The notes beneath the pieces are model-generated. The model ran no database searches. It had not been told where the DNA came from and was given only the letters and a program-made list of their open reading frames with translations. Shown piece after piece: positions 46,672 through 56,316 of a DNA stretch of 64,000 nucleotides. Each line of letters begins with the position of its first letter. The first letter of the stretch is position 1. A program made the position numbers and the translations under genes. This stretch comes from Phycisphaerae bacterium (GTDB lineage Bacteria > Planctomycetota > Phycisphaerae > Phycisphaerales > SM1A02): the NCBI GenBank assembly GCA_016873275.1, contig VGXO01000006.1, forward strand, positions 1 through 64,000. The letters run 5' to 3'.

Positions 46672-48224
46672 GCATGCCCTTCGCCGAGCGTCTGGTCCTG
46701 CTGGTGCCGGAGATGGTCCTGCTCGCCGGGGCGATCGTGGTGAGCGTCATGGGACTCTCGTCGCGCGGCATCGTGCGGGCGATCGTCCCGTGGGCGACGA
46801 TCGCCGCCCTCGCGGGCTCGCTGGTCGCCGTGGTCATGGTCCACCGCCCCGAGCTCGCCGCCTCCGCGGACCTCCCCATCCCGATGCTCGGGCTCTTCGC
46901 GCGGGGACTCCTCGCGGCGATCGGGATCGGCCTCGTGCTGATCACGATGGGCTCGGTCGACCGCCCGCTCGAGCGAGCCTTCGCCAAGGGACTTGCGCCG
47001 TTCGATCCGATGCGGGTCCTCGGCGGCGAGTTCCATGCCTTCATGCTCTTCAGCATCGCCGGGGCGATGCTCGTCACCGTCGCGTCCGACCTGGTCTGGC
47101 TCTTCCTCGCGATCGAGCTCAGCTCGCTCCCGACCTACATCATGGTCGCGACGAGCCGCGGCTCGCGTCTCGCGCAGGAGGCGGCGGTCAAGTACTTCTT
47201 CCTCGGGGCGATGTCCACGGCGATCCTGCTCTACGGCTTCGCGATGCTCTACGGCGCGACCGGCTCGATGGAGCTCCTCGCGATCGAGGAGGCGATGACC
47301 TCCGGCGCCGCGGAGTCCTCGATCGCGGTGCTTGGGATCATCCTGGTGATCCTGGCGCTCGGCTTCAAGATCACCGCCGTGCCGATGCACTTCTACGCGC
47401 CGGACGTCTACGAGGGCGCCGCGATCTCGACGACCTCGTTCCTCTCGTTCGTCCCGAAGGCGACCGGGCTCTTCGTGCTGATGACGGTGCTCGCGGCAGT
47501 GGGCTGGTCCGCGGACGCCGCACCGGCGTCGCTGCCGCCGGAGGCGGGCAAGGTCCTCTGGATGGTCGCCGCGCTGACCATGACCCTCGGCAACCTCGGC
47601 GGGCTGCTGCAGCGGTCGATCAAGCGGATGCTCGCCTACAGCTCGATCTCGCACTCGGGCTACATGCTCGTGGGCATCGTCGCGGGTCCGCAGTTCGGCG
47701 GCTTCGACGCGACGCTCTTCTACCTGCTGACCTACGGCGTCACCAACCTCGCGGTCTTCGGGGCGATCGCGTCGATCGAGCGGCAAGGCTCCGAGATCGA
47801 CTCCTTCGACGACCTCGCGGGTCTCCGCGTGCGCCATCCGTGGGCAAGCGCCATGCTCGCGATCGGCGCGGCGTCGCTCATCGGCATGCCGCCGTTGCTC
47901 GGCTTCTGGGGCAAGCTCGACCTCTTCGCGGCGGGACTCGACGCCGGCCACGTGGTGCTGGTGGTCATCCTCGCGGTGAATAGCGCGATCAGCGTGTGGT
48001 ACTACCTGCGGCTGATCGGTCTGCCGATCATCGCGCCGGCCGGACCTCGGACCGAGGGTCTCGAGTCCTCGCCGAGCCGCTTTCCCCTGCTCGCGGCGGT
48101 GGTCGCGGGACTCGGAACCGTGCTGCTTCCGATCATGCTGGGATCGCTCGTCGATGCAGCGTCGGTCGCCGGACCGACGGCGATCGAGGACGCCAGTCCC
48201 CAAGCGGCCGTGACCGCGCCCTGA
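46668..48224 (+). CDS. nuoN: NADH-quinone oxidoreductase subunit N
   Basis: The 518-residue subunit is the third antiporter-like pump. Family features: LVWLFLAIELSSLPTYIMVATSRGS, EAAVKYFFLGAMSTAILLYGFAMLYGATGS, ITAVPMHFYAPDVYEGAAISTTSFLSFVPKATGLFVL, LQRSIKRMLAYSSISHSGYMLVGI and GMPPLLGFWGKLDLF, with the conserved Glu and Lys residues. It ends the nuoJKLMN unit. About 90 bases separate it from tRNA-Arg. Confidence 0.95.
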   Translation: MSMPFAERLVLLVPEMVLLAGAIVVSVMGLSSRGIVRAIVPWATIAALAGSLVAVVMVHRPELAASADLPIPMLGLFARGLLAAIGIGLVLITMGSVDRPLERAFAKGLAPFDPMRVLGGEFHAFMLFSIAGAMLVTVASDLVWLFLAIELSSLPTYIMVATSRGSRLAQEAAVKYFFLGAMSTAILLYGFAMLYGATGSMELLAIEEAMTSGAAESSIAVLGIILVILALGFKITAVPMHFYAPDVYEGAAISTTSFLSFVPKATGLFVLMTVLAAVGWSADAAPASLPPEAGKVLWMVAALTMTLGNLGGLLQRSIKRMLAYSSISHSGYMLVGIVAGPQFGGFDATLFYLLTYGVTNLAVFGAIASIERQGSEIDSFDDLAGLRVRHPWASAMLAIGAASLIGMPPLLGFWGKLDLFAAGLDAGHVVLVVILAVNSAISVWYYLRLIGLPIIAPAGPRTEGLESSPSRFPLLAAVVAGLGTVLLPIMLGSLVDAASVAGPTAIEDASPQAAVTAP

Positions 48225-48298
48225 AGACAAGGCATCGCCAAGGCGGAGAGGACGACCCCTGCGTCGCCCCTCGCCCATCGCCCCCCGGTTGCGGTCGG

Positions 48299-48304
48299 TA
48301 TACT
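48299..48304 (+). promoter_or_regulatory. -10 element of tRNA-Arg(ACG)
   Basis: TATACT (preceded by TCGG) is 11 bases before the tRNA 5' end, so transcription would start about five bases ahead of it. No clear -35 is seen at 16-18 bases. Confidence 0.5.
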
Positions 48305-48315
48305 TCCGCCCCTTC

Positions 48316-48389
48316 GCGAGTGTAGCTCAATTGGATAGAGCATCGGTCTACGAAGCCGAGGGTTGAAGGTTCGAGTCCTTCCACTCGCG
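48316..48389 (+). tRNA. tRNA-Arg (anticodon ACG)
   Basis: The 74 bases fold as a canonical tRNA: acceptor GCGAGTG/CACTCGC, D-arm GCTC/GAGC, anticodon stem TCGGT/GCCGA with loop CTACGAA (anticodon ACG, usually inosine-modified to read CGU, CGC and CGA), T-arm GAAGG/CCTTC with TTCGAGT. Discriminator is G, and CCA is not encoded. All stems pair correctly apart from one G.T closing the anticodon stem. Confidence 0.96.
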
Positions 48390-48397
48390 TTCTCCGG

Positions 48398-48421
48398 TCG
48401 GGCGACCCTCGGGTCGCCCGA
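48398..48421 (+). terminator. Stem-loop after tRNA-Arg(ACG)
   Basis: A perfect 11-bp stem TCGGGCGACCC/GGGTCGCCCGA with a 2-base TC spacer (in practice a 4-6 base loop) lies 8 bases after the tRNA. It ends 6 bases before the ATG of the phosphodiesterase gene, so it may terminate the tRNA transcript and also cover that start. Confidence 0.65.
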
Positions 48422-48427
48422 TCGTCC

Positions 48428-48922
48428 ATGGGGATCATCGTGCTCGGTCTTCTGTCGGATAGCCACGGTCGTCGGGCGCGAACCGCCCGCGCGGTCGAGT
48501 TGCTGCACGTTGCCGGCGCGACGACGCTCGTGCATCTCGGCGACCTCGAGGATGCCTCGCTCCTCGAGGAGCTGCTGCTGCCTGGCGTCGAGGTGCACGT
48601 CGTCCCGGGGAACATGGACGATCCCCGCGAGCTCGCGGCAGTGGCGCGGTCGCTCGGCGTCTCCTTCCACGATCCGGGCGGCACGATCCGCCTCGGCGAG
48701 CGGACGATCTCCTTCACGCATGGGCACGACCGCGAGCTCGCCCGGCTCCTCGCGGCGCGCCCCGACTACCTCCTCCACGGGCACACGCACGTCGCGGCGG
48801 ATCGCGAGGTCGACGGCGTGCGGGTGATCAACCCCGGCGCGCTGCACCGGGCGACCCGCTTCGAGGTCGCGGTCCTCGAGCCCCGTTCCGGTCGGCTCGA
48901 CCGCCTCGTGGTGCCCGCGTGA
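48428..48922 (+). CDS. YfcE/MJ0936-type metallophosphodiesterase
   Basis: The 164-residue protein is a calcineurin-like phosphodiesterase. Metal ligands are visible in LLSDSHGR (residues 8-15), LGDLED, PGNMDD, FTHGHD and LLHGHTH, followed by INPGALH, in the order of the YfcE family, which hydrolyses phosphodiesters in vitro with an unknown physiological substrate. The start ATG at 48428 is 6 bases after a strong stem-loop and lacks a Shine-Dalgarno sequence; a GTG four codons in is an alternative. Confidence 0.9.
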   Translation: MGIIVLGLLSDSHGRRARTARAVELLHVAGATTLVHLGDLEDASLLEELLLPGVEVHVVPGNMDDPRELAAVARSLGVSFHDPGGTIRLGERTISFTHGHDRELARLLAARPDYLLHGHTHVAADREVDGVRVINPGALHRATRFEVAVLEPRSGRLDRLVVPA

Positions 48923-49002
48923 ACGTCGCGCCCCCACGGACGGTCACGGACCTCGCGAACGGCTGAATCGTCCCGAGGCGGCCTCGGCGAAGTGGCGATC
49001 CG

Positions 49003-49446
49003 ATGGCGATCGTCCTCAACCTGCTGCTCGCGTCCTTCATGACGGGCTTGATCTGGTTCGTCCAGGTCGTGCACTACCCGCTCTTCGCGATGGTCGAGGG
49101 TCCGGGGTCCTCGGCGTATGCCGCGCGGCATCAGGCGGCGACGACCTGGGTGGTCGGCCCCGTCATGCTGGCGGAGCTCGTCATCGCGATCTGGATCGCC
49201 GTCGCGCCGCCGAGCGGCGTCCCGGCGTGGATCCCTCGGGTGGCGCTCGCGCTCCTGGTGGTCGCCTGGCTCTCGACCGCGCTCTGGCAGGTCCCGCTTC
49301 ATCAGCGGCTGCTCGGGGGGCACGATGCCTCGACCATCGCGTCGCTCGTCGCCGGCAACTGGGTCCGCACCGGGGCATGGACCGCGCGGGCAGTCCTCGG
49401 CGCGTGGATGGCGTGGATCCTCCTGCGGACTCCGATCGGACCCTGA
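49003..49446 (+). CDS. Small multi-pass membrane protein of unknown function
   Basis: The 147-residue protein has four membrane helices. [24 protein letters not shown] at the N-terminus and a later [15 protein letters not shown] resemble a widespread family of small membrane proteins related to DUF1772, where a conserved His/Tyr pair occurs after the first helix. Function is unknown. It is followed 42 bases later by corA on the same strand, but corA seems to have its own -10 element. Confidence 0.72.
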   Translation: MAIVLNLLLASFMTGLIWFVQVVHYPLFAMVEGPGSSAYAARHQAATTWVVGPVMLAELVIAIWIAVAPPSGVPAWIPRVALALLVVAWLSTALWQVPLHQRLLGGHDASTIASLVAGNWVRTGAWTARAVLGAWMAWILLRTPIGP

Positions 49447-49474
49447 CGCATCCCGCGGGGCGCATGCGGGTCGG

Positions 49475-49480
49475 TATCCT
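49475..49480 (+). promoter_or_regulatory. -10-like element for corA (possibly leaderless)
   Basis: TATCCT ends 8 bases before the corA ATG at 49489. There is no ribosome binding site in the gap. Confidence 0.45.
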
Positions 49481-49488
49481 CGCGGCGC

Positions 49489-50655
49489 ATGGCGCGGCGA
49501 CGCTCGAAGCATCTTCCTCCCCGCCGACGACGAGAGCGGCTGCCGCTCCTCCACACCTCGCCCGGGACGATTCCCGTCGCGCCGAGCACGCCGCCTCCGC
49601 TGCTTCGGGTCATCGCGTACGGACCCGATCGCGTGTTGGAGCAGTCGCTCTCCGACCCCGCGGAGCTCGAGCCGCTGATCGGGACGCTGCCGGTCACCTG
49701 GATCTCCGTCGCCGGTCCGCCCGACCATCGGCTGCTCGAGGCGTTCGCACGGCGGTTCGGCGTCCATCCCATGACCATGGAGGACATCGCCGACCTCGCG
49801 CAGTCGCCGAAGATCGAGTACTCCGGCGACCTCCTCTTCATGGTGCTGCGGGCGGCGCACCTCCGACCCGAGACGAGCGAGGAGCCCGCGGACCTCGACG
49901 AGGAGCAGCTCTCGGTCCTCGTGCGGGGCGGCGTGGTGGTGACCTTCGAGGAGCGGGGCGCCAACGCCTCGCTCGAGACGGTGCGGCGCCGCATCCGCGA
50001 GGGCCGCGGGTCGGTCCGCATCTCCGACTCCTCCTACCTCGCCTACGCGATCCTCGACAGCGTGCTCGACGACTACTTCCCGGTGGTCGCGGCGATCGGC
50101 GAGCAGCTCGACGACCTCGAGACCGAGATCCTCGACGCGCCGCGACGGGAGCAGATCGCCCGCATCCGGCACCTCCGCCGGCTCCTGCAGCGCCTGCGTC
50201 GGGTGATCTGGCCGCTGCGGGACGTCGTCGCCGTCACCCTCACCTTCGACCTCCCCGCGAAGTCCGACCTGCGGCCCTACCTCCGCGACGCGCTCGACCA
50301 CGCGACCCGGCTGATGGACCTCGTGGACGGCGACCGCCTGCTCGCCTCCGAGCTGATGGAACTCCACCTCTCCGCGGTCAACAACCGCATCGGCGAGGTC
50401 AACAAGTTCCTCACCATCATCGCGACGATCTTCATTCCGCTCGGCACGATCGCGAGCATCTACGGGATGAACTTCGACCGCTCGCATCCGTGGAACATGC
50501 CCGAGCTCGGCTGGCGCTTCGGCTACCTCTGGGCGCTCGGTCTGATGGCGCTGACCGCGGCGGCGTTCCTCCTCTACTTCTGGTGCCGCGGGTGGCTCGG
50601 CTCGAACGCGGCGTCGAATCCGCCGGACGACCGCTCCCGAAGCGGGCGCGGATGA
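49489..50655 (+). CDS. corA: CorA-family magnesium/cobalt transporter
   Basis: The 388-residue protein has the CorA N-terminal alpha/beta domain, long helical stalk and two C-terminal membrane helices. The diagnostic GMN motif is in YGMNF near residue 326, at the end of TM1, and [27 protein letters not shown] precedes it. HPMTMEDI and [15 protein letters not shown] are family stretches. It is a pentameric channel in the inner membrane for divalent cations. The stop overlaps the AAA gene as ATGA, coupling it to a MoxR-type ATPase and a VWA protein. Confidence 0.93.
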   Translation: MARRRSKHLPPRRRRERLPLLHTSPGTIPVAPSTPPPLLRVIAYGPDRVLEQSLSDPAELEPLIGTLPVTWISVAGPPDHRLLEAFARRFGVHPMTMEDIADLAQSPKIEYSGDLLFMVLRAAHLRPETSEEPADLDEEQLSVLVRGGVVVTFEERGANASLETVRRRIREGRGSVRISDSSYLAYAILDSVLDDYFPVVAAIGEQLDDLETEILDAPRREQIARIRHLRRLLQRLRRVIWPLRDVVAVTLTFDLPAKSDLRPYLRDALDHATRLMDLVDGDRLLASELMELHLSAVNNRIGEVNKFLTIIATIFIPLGTIASIYGMNFDRSHPWNMPELGWRFGYLWALGLMALTAAAFLLYFWCRGWLGSNAASNPPDDRSRSGRG

Positions 50656-52070
50656 GCCACCCCGCCCCACGACCCGCGACGCTCGCCGCGCTCAAGACCT
50701 CCGGCTGGCGCTCCCGCGGCGTGAAGCAGGAGGTCCGCGAGAACCTCGTCGCCGCGCTCGAGCGCGGCGAGCCGCTCTTTCCCGGCATTCTTGGCTACGA
50801 CGACACGGTGATTCCCGCGATCACCCACGCGGTGCTCGCGGGGCACGACATGCTGTTCCTCGGCGAGAAGGGCCAAGGGAAGACCAGGCTGATGCGGGCG
50901 ATCTCGCGGTTCCTCGACCCGGAGGTTCCCTACCTCGACCTGCCGGGCTGCCCGGTCCACGAGGACCCGCTGCGACCGATCACCGCGATGGGCAAGCGTC
51001 ATCTTGCGGCGACGCCGGAGGACGCGGTCCGCATCGGATGGTGGCGCCGCGAGGACCGATTCGCCGAGCGGCTCGCCCCGGGGACCCGCTTCGCCGATCT
51101 CATCGGCGAGATCGATCCGGCCAAGATGGCGTCCGGCACGAGCCTCTCCGCCGAGGAGGTCCTCCACTTCGGGCTGGTGCCGCGGATGCACCGGGGGATC
51201 TTCGCCCTCAACGAGCTCCCTGACCTCGACGAGAGCGTGCAGGTCGGGCTCTTCAACGTGCTCGAGGAGCGGGACGTCCAGATCCGTGGACATCCGATCC
51301 GCTTCGACCTCGACGTGATGCTCCTCTTCTCGGCGAACCCCGGCACGTACAACCGCTCGGGCAAGGTGATCCCGCAGCTCAAGGACCGCATCGGCTCCAC
51401 GATCTCGACGCACTATCCGCGCGAGCGGGCGCTCGGCATCGCGATCACCCGCCAGGAGGCGGGGCTCGACCTCGGCGGCGCCCATCCGGTCGTCGTGCCG
51501 CCCTTCATGGACGAGATCCTCGAGCAGCTCGCGGTCGAGGCGCGGGGAAGCCGGCTCGTCGATCAATCCTCCGGGGTCTCCGCGCGGTTCTCGCTCGCCA
51601 ACTGGCGGACGATGATCGCAAGCGCCCGCGCCCGCGGGATCCGCCTCGGCGAGCGTCCGTCGGTGCCGCGGATCAGCGACCTTGCCCACCTCGGCTCCTC
51701 CGCCACCGGGAAGCTCGAGCTCGACGCCCTCGGCAATCACGCCATGGACGAGAAGCAGCTGCTCGAGGCGCTGCTTGCGGCGGCGATCCGCGTGGTGTTC
51801 ACCGAGTACGTCGACGAGCACGGACTCGACGCCATCGCCGGCGACTTCGCGAAGGGACTGCGGCTCGAGGTGGGCGACATGCTTCCCTCCTCCCACTACG
51901 AGGCTCGCCTCAAGGACCTGCCGGCCGCCTGGAGCAAGGCGTTCGAGGTGAACGCCGCCGGCGATCCGGCGGTGCGGGCGAGCTGCGTCGAGTTCGTGCT
52001 CGCCGGACTCTGGGCGACCGACCGCATCAGCCGAAGCGAGCGGCACGGCAACATCCGCTACGAGTCGTAG
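50652..52070 (+). CDS. MoxR/magnesium-chelatase-type AAA ATPase
   Basis: The 472-residue protein has a Walker A GEKGQGKT at residues 71-78, an extended Walker B in [25 protein letters not shown] and [25 protein letters not shown], the sensor and arginine-finger region of ChlI/MoxR-type AAA proteins. It lacks a sigma-54-interaction GAFTGA motif. Such ATPases act with a VWA partner to remodel or insert metal into target proteins; the VWA gene follows immediately. An [17 protein letters not shown] region defines the C-terminal lid. Its coupling to corA suggests a link to divalent cations, which is inference. Confidence 0.85.
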   Translation: MSHPAPRPATLAALKTSGWRSRGVKQEVRENLVAALERGEPLFPGILGYDDTVIPAITHAVLAGHDMLFLGEKGQGKTRLMRAISRFLDPEVPYLDLPGCPVHEDPLRPITAMGKRHLAATPEDAVRIGWWRREDRFAERLAPGTRFADLIGEIDPAKMASGTSLSAEEVLHFGLVPRMHRGIFALNELPDLDESVQVGLFNVLEERDVQIRGHPIRFDLDVMLLFSANPGTYNRSGKVIPQLKDRIGSTISTHYPRERALGIAITRQEAGLDLGGAHPVVVPPFMDEILEQLAVEARGSRLVDQSSGVSARFSLANWRTMIASARARGIRLGERPSVPRISDLAHLGSSATGKLELDALGNHAMDEKQLLEALLAAAIRVVFTEYVDEHGLDAIAGDFAKGLRLEVGDMLPSSHYEARLKDLPAAWSKAFEVNAAGDPAVRASCVEFVLAGLWATDRISRSERHGNIRYES

Positions 52071-52079
52071 GCTTCATCG

Positions 52080-53825
52080 ATGCCCTCGCCCCCCGACGAG
52101 TCGCGCGATCTCCCCTCGCCGAGGCTCGGTCCGGGCGGCGTGATCCACGCCTACCACGCCTACGACCCGCGGCACGCGCCGCCGCCGCTTGAGCCCCCCG
52201 ACCTCGTCTCCGGGGTGTTCGACCGGATGCTCGCCGAGGGACGGCAGCGACCGCTCACGCCGGCAGAGCTCGCCGACGCCGTGAAGATCGACCCCCGCTC
52301 GATCGCCGGGCTCGGTCCGAGCCTCGACGACCTCATCGCCCGCCTCGAGGCGCGGAGGGAGAAGATCCTCGCGTCCTACCGGCTCGACGCGGCGCGGCGG
52401 GAGGCACCGAAGGAGATCGCCGCGCGGCGAGGGAGCCTCTCGCTTCCGCCGGAGGTCCTCGCCGCGATCGACCGCGAGCTCGAGCGCGAGCACCTCCGAG
52501 GGCTCGAGCGGCTCTGGTCGCGTCTTCCGGATGGCTCCGAGGCGTCCCGGCAGGTCATGCGGCTCCTCAAGGCGCTCGGCGACCGCTTCGAGGTCGAGCG
52601 GATCGCGTCGCGCTGGCGCTTTCGAGGTCGGGAGGACGCCTCGATCCCCCGCGCGATCGAGCTCGGCGAGGAGCTCGATCGGATCGAGAAGCTCCTCGCA
52701 CAGCTGCGGGAGGCGCGGCGCCACGCGCGGGTCGGCATCATCGACCTCGACGAGCTGCGGGAGCTCCTCTCCGAGCAGGACGCCGAGTCGGTCGCGGGCA
52801 TGCAGCGTCAGGTGAACGAGATCCTGCGGGCACTCGCGGAGCAGCAAGGGCTCGAGGAGGGACCGGAGGGCTACCAACTGACGCCCAAGGCGTGGCGCAC
52901 CTACCAGAGCCGCCTGCTCGCGGCGATCTTCGCCGACCTTCGTCGAGGTCGCTCGGGTCGGCACCAGCCGGTCACGGACGCCGAGGGCGCCATCGAGTCG
53001 TCCACGACTCGACCGTGGGAGTTCGGCGATCCCCTCGCCCACCTCGATCCGGTCGAGAGCATGACCGAGGCGCTGGTCCGCCGGGCGTCCCGACCGACCG
53101 CTCCCGCCGGCGGGAACGACCCGCTGCTCCGCGGCGAGGACCTCCGCGTCTTCCGCACCCGACACTCGCCCAAGGCGGCGACGGTGGTGATCCTCGACAT
53201 GTCCGGCTCGATGCGGCAGGCGGGTCAGTACGTCCACTGCAAGCGGATGGCGCTCGCGCTCGACGGTCTCATCCGACGGGAGTACCCCGGGGACTTCCTC
53301 CGCTTCGTGTCGATGGACACCCTCGCGAGGGTCCGGACGGTCGCCGAGGTCGCGGAGCTGCTCCCCCGTCCCGTCACGATCCGGAAGCCGATCGTGCGGC
53401 TCCGCGCGGATCTCTCGGATCCCTCCCTCGACGAGCTTGACCTCCCGCTCCACTTCACCAACATCCAGCGGGCGCTGGAGTTGTCGCGTCGGCTGCTCGG
53501 AGCCCAGGACGCCGCCAACCGTCAGGTGATCCTGATCACCGATGGTCTCCCGACCGCCCACTGCGAGGGCTCCGACCTCTACATGCTCTATCCACCGGAT
53601 CCCCGGACCGAGGAGGCGACCCTCCGGGAGGGTCGTCGCGCCGCCGCTGAGGGGATCTGCGTCAACGTGATGCTGCTCCCCTCCTGGAACCAGACGGAGG
53701 ACGATCTCCGATTCGCCGATCGCCTCGCGACCTCGACCGGCGGTCGGCTCTTCCACGTCTCGGGCGAGGACCTCGACCGCTTCGTGGTCTGGGACTACCG
53801 AGCCCGCCGGCGGCTGGCGTTCTGA
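52080..53825 (+). CDS. VWA-domain protein (CoxE/MoxR-partner type)
   Basis: The 581-residue protein has an N-terminal and central helical region (charged coiled coils) of unknown role and a C-terminal von Willebrand A domain from about residue 365 with the MIDAS motif DMSGSM starting at Asp373 and the later metal-site stretch LITDGLPT. It follows the AAA ATPase by 10 bases, the standard arrangement for a MoxR AAA-VWA pair. There is no signal peptide, so it probably acts in the cytoplasm as substrate adaptor for the ATPase. Confidence 0.85.
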   Translation: MPSPPDESRDLPSPRLGPGGVIHAYHAYDPRHAPPPLEPPDLVSGVFDRMLAEGRQRPLTPAELADAVKIDPRSIAGLGPSLDDLIARLEARREKILASYRLDAARREAPKEIAARRGSLSLPPEVLAAIDRELEREHLRGLERLWSRLPDGSEASRQVMRLLKALGDRFEVERIASRWRFRGREDASIPRAIELGEELDRIEKLLAQLREARRHARVGIIDLDELRELLSEQDAESVAGMQRQVNEILRALAEQQGLEEGPEGYQLTPKAWRTYQSRLLAAIFADLRRGRSGRHQPVTDAEGAIESSTTRPWEFGDPLAHLDPVESMTEALVRRASRPTAPAGGNDPLLRGEDLRVFRTRHSPKAATVVILDMSGSMRQAGQYVHCKRMALALDGLIRREYPGDFLRFVSMDTLARVRTVAEVAELLPRPVTIRKPIVRLRADLSDPSLDELDLPLHFTNIQRALELSRRLLGAQDAANRQVILITDGLPTAHCEGSDLYMLYPPDPRTEEATLREGRRAAAEGICVNVMLLPSWNQTEDDLRFADRLATSTGGRLFHVSGEDLDRFVVWDYRARRRLAF

Positions 53826-53829
53826 GCCG

Positions 53830-53892
53830 ATGCCTCGCCGGGGATGCCTCGCCGGGGATGCCTCGCCGTGGATGCCTCGCCGGGGATGCCCC
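53830..53892 (+). repeat. 14-base tandem repeat between VWA gene and glnN
   Basis: ATGCCTCGCCGGGG is repeated four times head to tail at 53830, 53844, 53858 (one G-to-T change) and 53872, with a partial fifth copy. The array begins 4 bases after the VWA stop and lies upstream of the glnN promoter. It is non-coding, since the only frame through it is not conserved. Confidence 0.9.
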
Positions 53893-53947
53893 CCGTGCTG
53901 GGTCGGAGCTCGACGCGTCCCATTCCGCCCGACCGCGCTTGAGTCGG

Positions 53948-53976
53948 TTGCCCGCTTCTCCGAAGGTCCGGATACT
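53948..53976 (+). promoter_or_regulatory. Candidate promoter of glnN
   Basis: TTGCCC (53948-53953) and GATACT (53971-53976) with 17 bases between; the leader to the ATG at 54007 would be about 23 bases. Confidence 0.5.
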
Positions 53977-54006
53977 GCCTCTCTCCGCCCCTCCCGGATT
54001 CCTCCC

Positions 54007-56187
54007 ATGCCCCGCGAACGGCTCGACTCGATGGACAACGGCTCGATGAACTCCAACTCCTCCTCCTCGGGCGCCCCGCGCGCGTCGGACCTCTACGGCA
54101 CCTTGACCTTCAGCGGCGACGTGATGCTGAAGCGTCTGCCCTCCGACGTCTTCGCGAACCTCCAGCGCACCATGCGCCTCGGGCTCGCGCTCGATCCCGC
54201 GATCGCGAACACCGTCGCGAGCGCCATGAAGGACTGGGCGATCGAGCACGGCGCGACCCACTACTGCCACTGGTTCCAGCCGCTCACCGGCTCGACCGCG
54301 GAGAAGCACGACGCCTTCCTCTCGCTCACCTCCGAGGGCGGCGCGATCGAGCGGTTCTCCGGAAGCCAGCTGATCCAGGGAGAGCCGGACGCGAGCAGCT
54401 TCCCCTCGGGCGGCATCCGCGACACCTACGAGGCGCGCGGCTACACCGCCTGGGACGCGACGAGCCCGGCGTTCCTCATCCGCACCGAGTCCGGCGTGAC
54501 GACGCTCTGCGTCCCCACGGTCTTCGTCTCCTACACGGGCGAGGCGCTCGACAAGAAGCTGCCGCTCCTCCGCTCGATCGACGCGGTCAGCCTGCAGGCG
54601 ATGCGGATCCTCCGGATCTTCGGCACCGACGCCGGGGTGAACCGGGTGATCTCGACCCTCGGCGCCGAGCAGGAGTACTTCCTCGTCGATGCCGACCTCG
54701 CGTCCGAGCGCCTCGACCTTCGGATCTGCGGTCGCACCCTCCTTGGCGCCCCGCCGCCGAAGGGGCAGCAGCAGCACGACCACTACTTCGGGGCGATCCC
54801 GGACCGCGTGGTGAGCTTCATGAGCGAGGTCGAGCGGCGGCTCTTCGAGCTCGGCGTCCCGGTGAAGACCCGGCACAACGAGGTCGCGCCCTCGCAGTAC
54901 GAGATCGCGCCGATCTTCGAGAACGCGAACGTCGCCGTCGACCACCAGATGCTCACCATGCACGTGCTCCGCTCGGTGGCGTCCCGCTTCGGCTTCGAAT
55001 GCATCCTGCACGAGAAGCCCTTCGCCGGCGTGAACGGCTCCGGCAAGCACTGCAACTGGTCGATCGCGACCGACACGGGCGTCAACCTCCTCGACCCGCG
55101 CGACGAGACCCACACCAACATGCAGTTCCTCACGTTCCTCTGCGCGGTGATCCGCGCGGTGGACCTGCGGGCGGACCTGCTGCGGGCGGCGATCGCCTCC
55201 GCCGGCAACGACCACCGCCTCGGCGCGAACGAGGCGCCGCCGGCGATCATGTCGATCTTCCTCGGCGAGATGCTCACCGACATCCTCGACCAGCTCGAGT
55301 CGGGCAAGGCGACCAAGACCCGCAAGGGCGGGTCGCTCGAGCTCGGCGCGAGCTCGATGCCGCAGCTCCCGCGGCACGCGAGCGACCGCAACCGCACCAG
55401 CCCCTTCGCCTTCACCGGCAACAAGTTCGAGTTCCGCGCGGTCGGCTCCACCGCGGCGGTGGCGTGGCCCGTCACCGTCCTCAACACCATCATCGCGGAG
55501 AGCCTCGACTTCATCGCCACCGAGCTCGAGCGCCGCGCCGGCAAGGGCGCGACGAAGGCGAAGCTCGAGTCGGCGGTGCGGGCGCTCCTCAAGGACATCG
55601 TCTCCAAGCACCGCCGCGTCTGCTTCGACGGCGATGGCTACAGCGCCGAGTGGCACGCCGAGGCTGCCCGCCGCGGGCTCCTGAACCTCCGCAGCAGCGC
55701 CGAGGCGATCCCGGTCCTCAAGGCGAAGGCAGCGAAGGACCTCTTCGCGAAGTACGGCGTCCTCTCCTCCCGCGAGCTCGACGCCCGCTATGACGTCCTC
55801 TGCGAGCAGTACCTCACCGTCCTCGGCATCGAGGCGCGGACGCTGCTCGCGATCGTCCGGACCCAGGTGCTGCCGGCGGCGATGCGGCATCAGGGCGAGC
55901 TCGCGGACATCCTCGCCGCGACCGAGGCGGTGGGCGTCGAGTCCGCGGACGGCACCGCCGAGCTGCGTCACGTCGCCGCGTCGATCTCGAGCCTCCGCGA
56001 CGCGTGCCGACGCCTCGAGGAGGCGGAGGCGGAGCATCCGAAGACCTCGGAGAAGCAGCTCCGCCATGGTCGCGACGCGATCGTGCCGCTGCTCCTCGAG
56101 ATCCGCCAGATCTGCGACGCGCTCGAGCGGAGGGTGCCGGCCGACCTTTGGCCGATCCCGACCTACGCGGACCTGATCCTTCGCTGA
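54007..56187 (+). CDS. glnN: Glutamine synthetase type III
   Basis: GSIII makes glutamine from glutamate, ammonia and ATP. At 726 residues it has the length typical of this type rather than the 450 of GSI. Motifs include [48 protein letters not shown] (the ATP and metal region), [24 protein letters not shown] and [27 protein letters not shown]. The ATG at 54007 follows a promoter-like pair by ~30 bases; a second ATG at 54031 is possible. It is transcribed alone, with a long inverted repeat after it. No PII or other nitrogen gene is near. Confidence 0.94.
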   Translation: MPRERLDSMDNGSMNSNSSSSGAPRASDLYGTLTFSGDVMLKRLPSDVFANLQRTMRLGLALDPAIANTVASAMKDWAIEHGATHYCHWFQPLTGSTAEKHDAFLSLTSEGGAIERFSGSQLIQGEPDASSFPSGGIRDTYEARGYTAWDATSPAFLIRTESGVTTLCVPTVFVSYTGEALDKKLPLLRSIDAVSLQAMRILRIFGTDAGVNRVISTLGAEQEYFLVDADLASERLDLRICGRTLLGAPPPKGQQQHDHYFGAIPDRVVSFMSEVERRLFELGVPVKTRHNEVAPSQYEIAPIFENANVAVDHQMLTMHVLRSVASRFGFECILHEKPFAGVNGSGKHCNWSIATDTGVNLLDPRDETHTNMQFLTFLCAVIRAVDLRADLLRAAIASAGNDHRLGANEAPPAIMSIFLGEMLTDILDQLESGKATKTRKGGSLELGASSMPQLPRHASDRNRTSPFAFTGNKFEFRAVGSTAAVAWPVTVLNTIIAESLDFIATELERRAGKGATKAKLESAVRALLKDIVSKHRRVCFDGDGYSAEWHAEAARRGLLNLRSSAEAIPVLKAKAAKDLFAKYGVLSSRELDARYDVLCEQYLTVLGIEARTLLAIVRTQVLPAAMRHQGELADILAATEAVGVESADGTAELRHVAASISSLRDACRRLEEAEAEHPKTSEKQLRHGRDAIVPLLLEIRQICDALERRVPADLWPIPTYADLILR

Positions 56188-56207
56188 GCCCTCGCCTCGC
56201 TCGCCCC

Positions 56208-56257
56208 AGGACCCTCGGCACGCCCCGGTCCGCCCGTGGTGCCGCGCCGAGGGTCCT
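56208..56257 (+). terminator. Inverted repeat between glnN and tig
   Basis: AGGACCCTCGGC (56208-56219) and its exact complement (56246-56257) are separated by 26 bases that contain a further GGCAC/GTGCC pair. It may terminate glnN. It abuts a -10-like TATTCT at 56260-56265 that could serve tig, so a regulatory role is also possible. Confidence 0.55.
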
Positions 56258-56316
56258 GCTATTCTCCGGGGCTCGCCCGAGGTCGGTCGCGGACCGTCCT
56301 CGTCCGGACCCCGACC

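Noticed and set aside
53830-53892. Possible CRISPR array
   Set aside because: The repeat is 14 bases with no spacers and no cas genes nearby; it is a direct tandem repeat.
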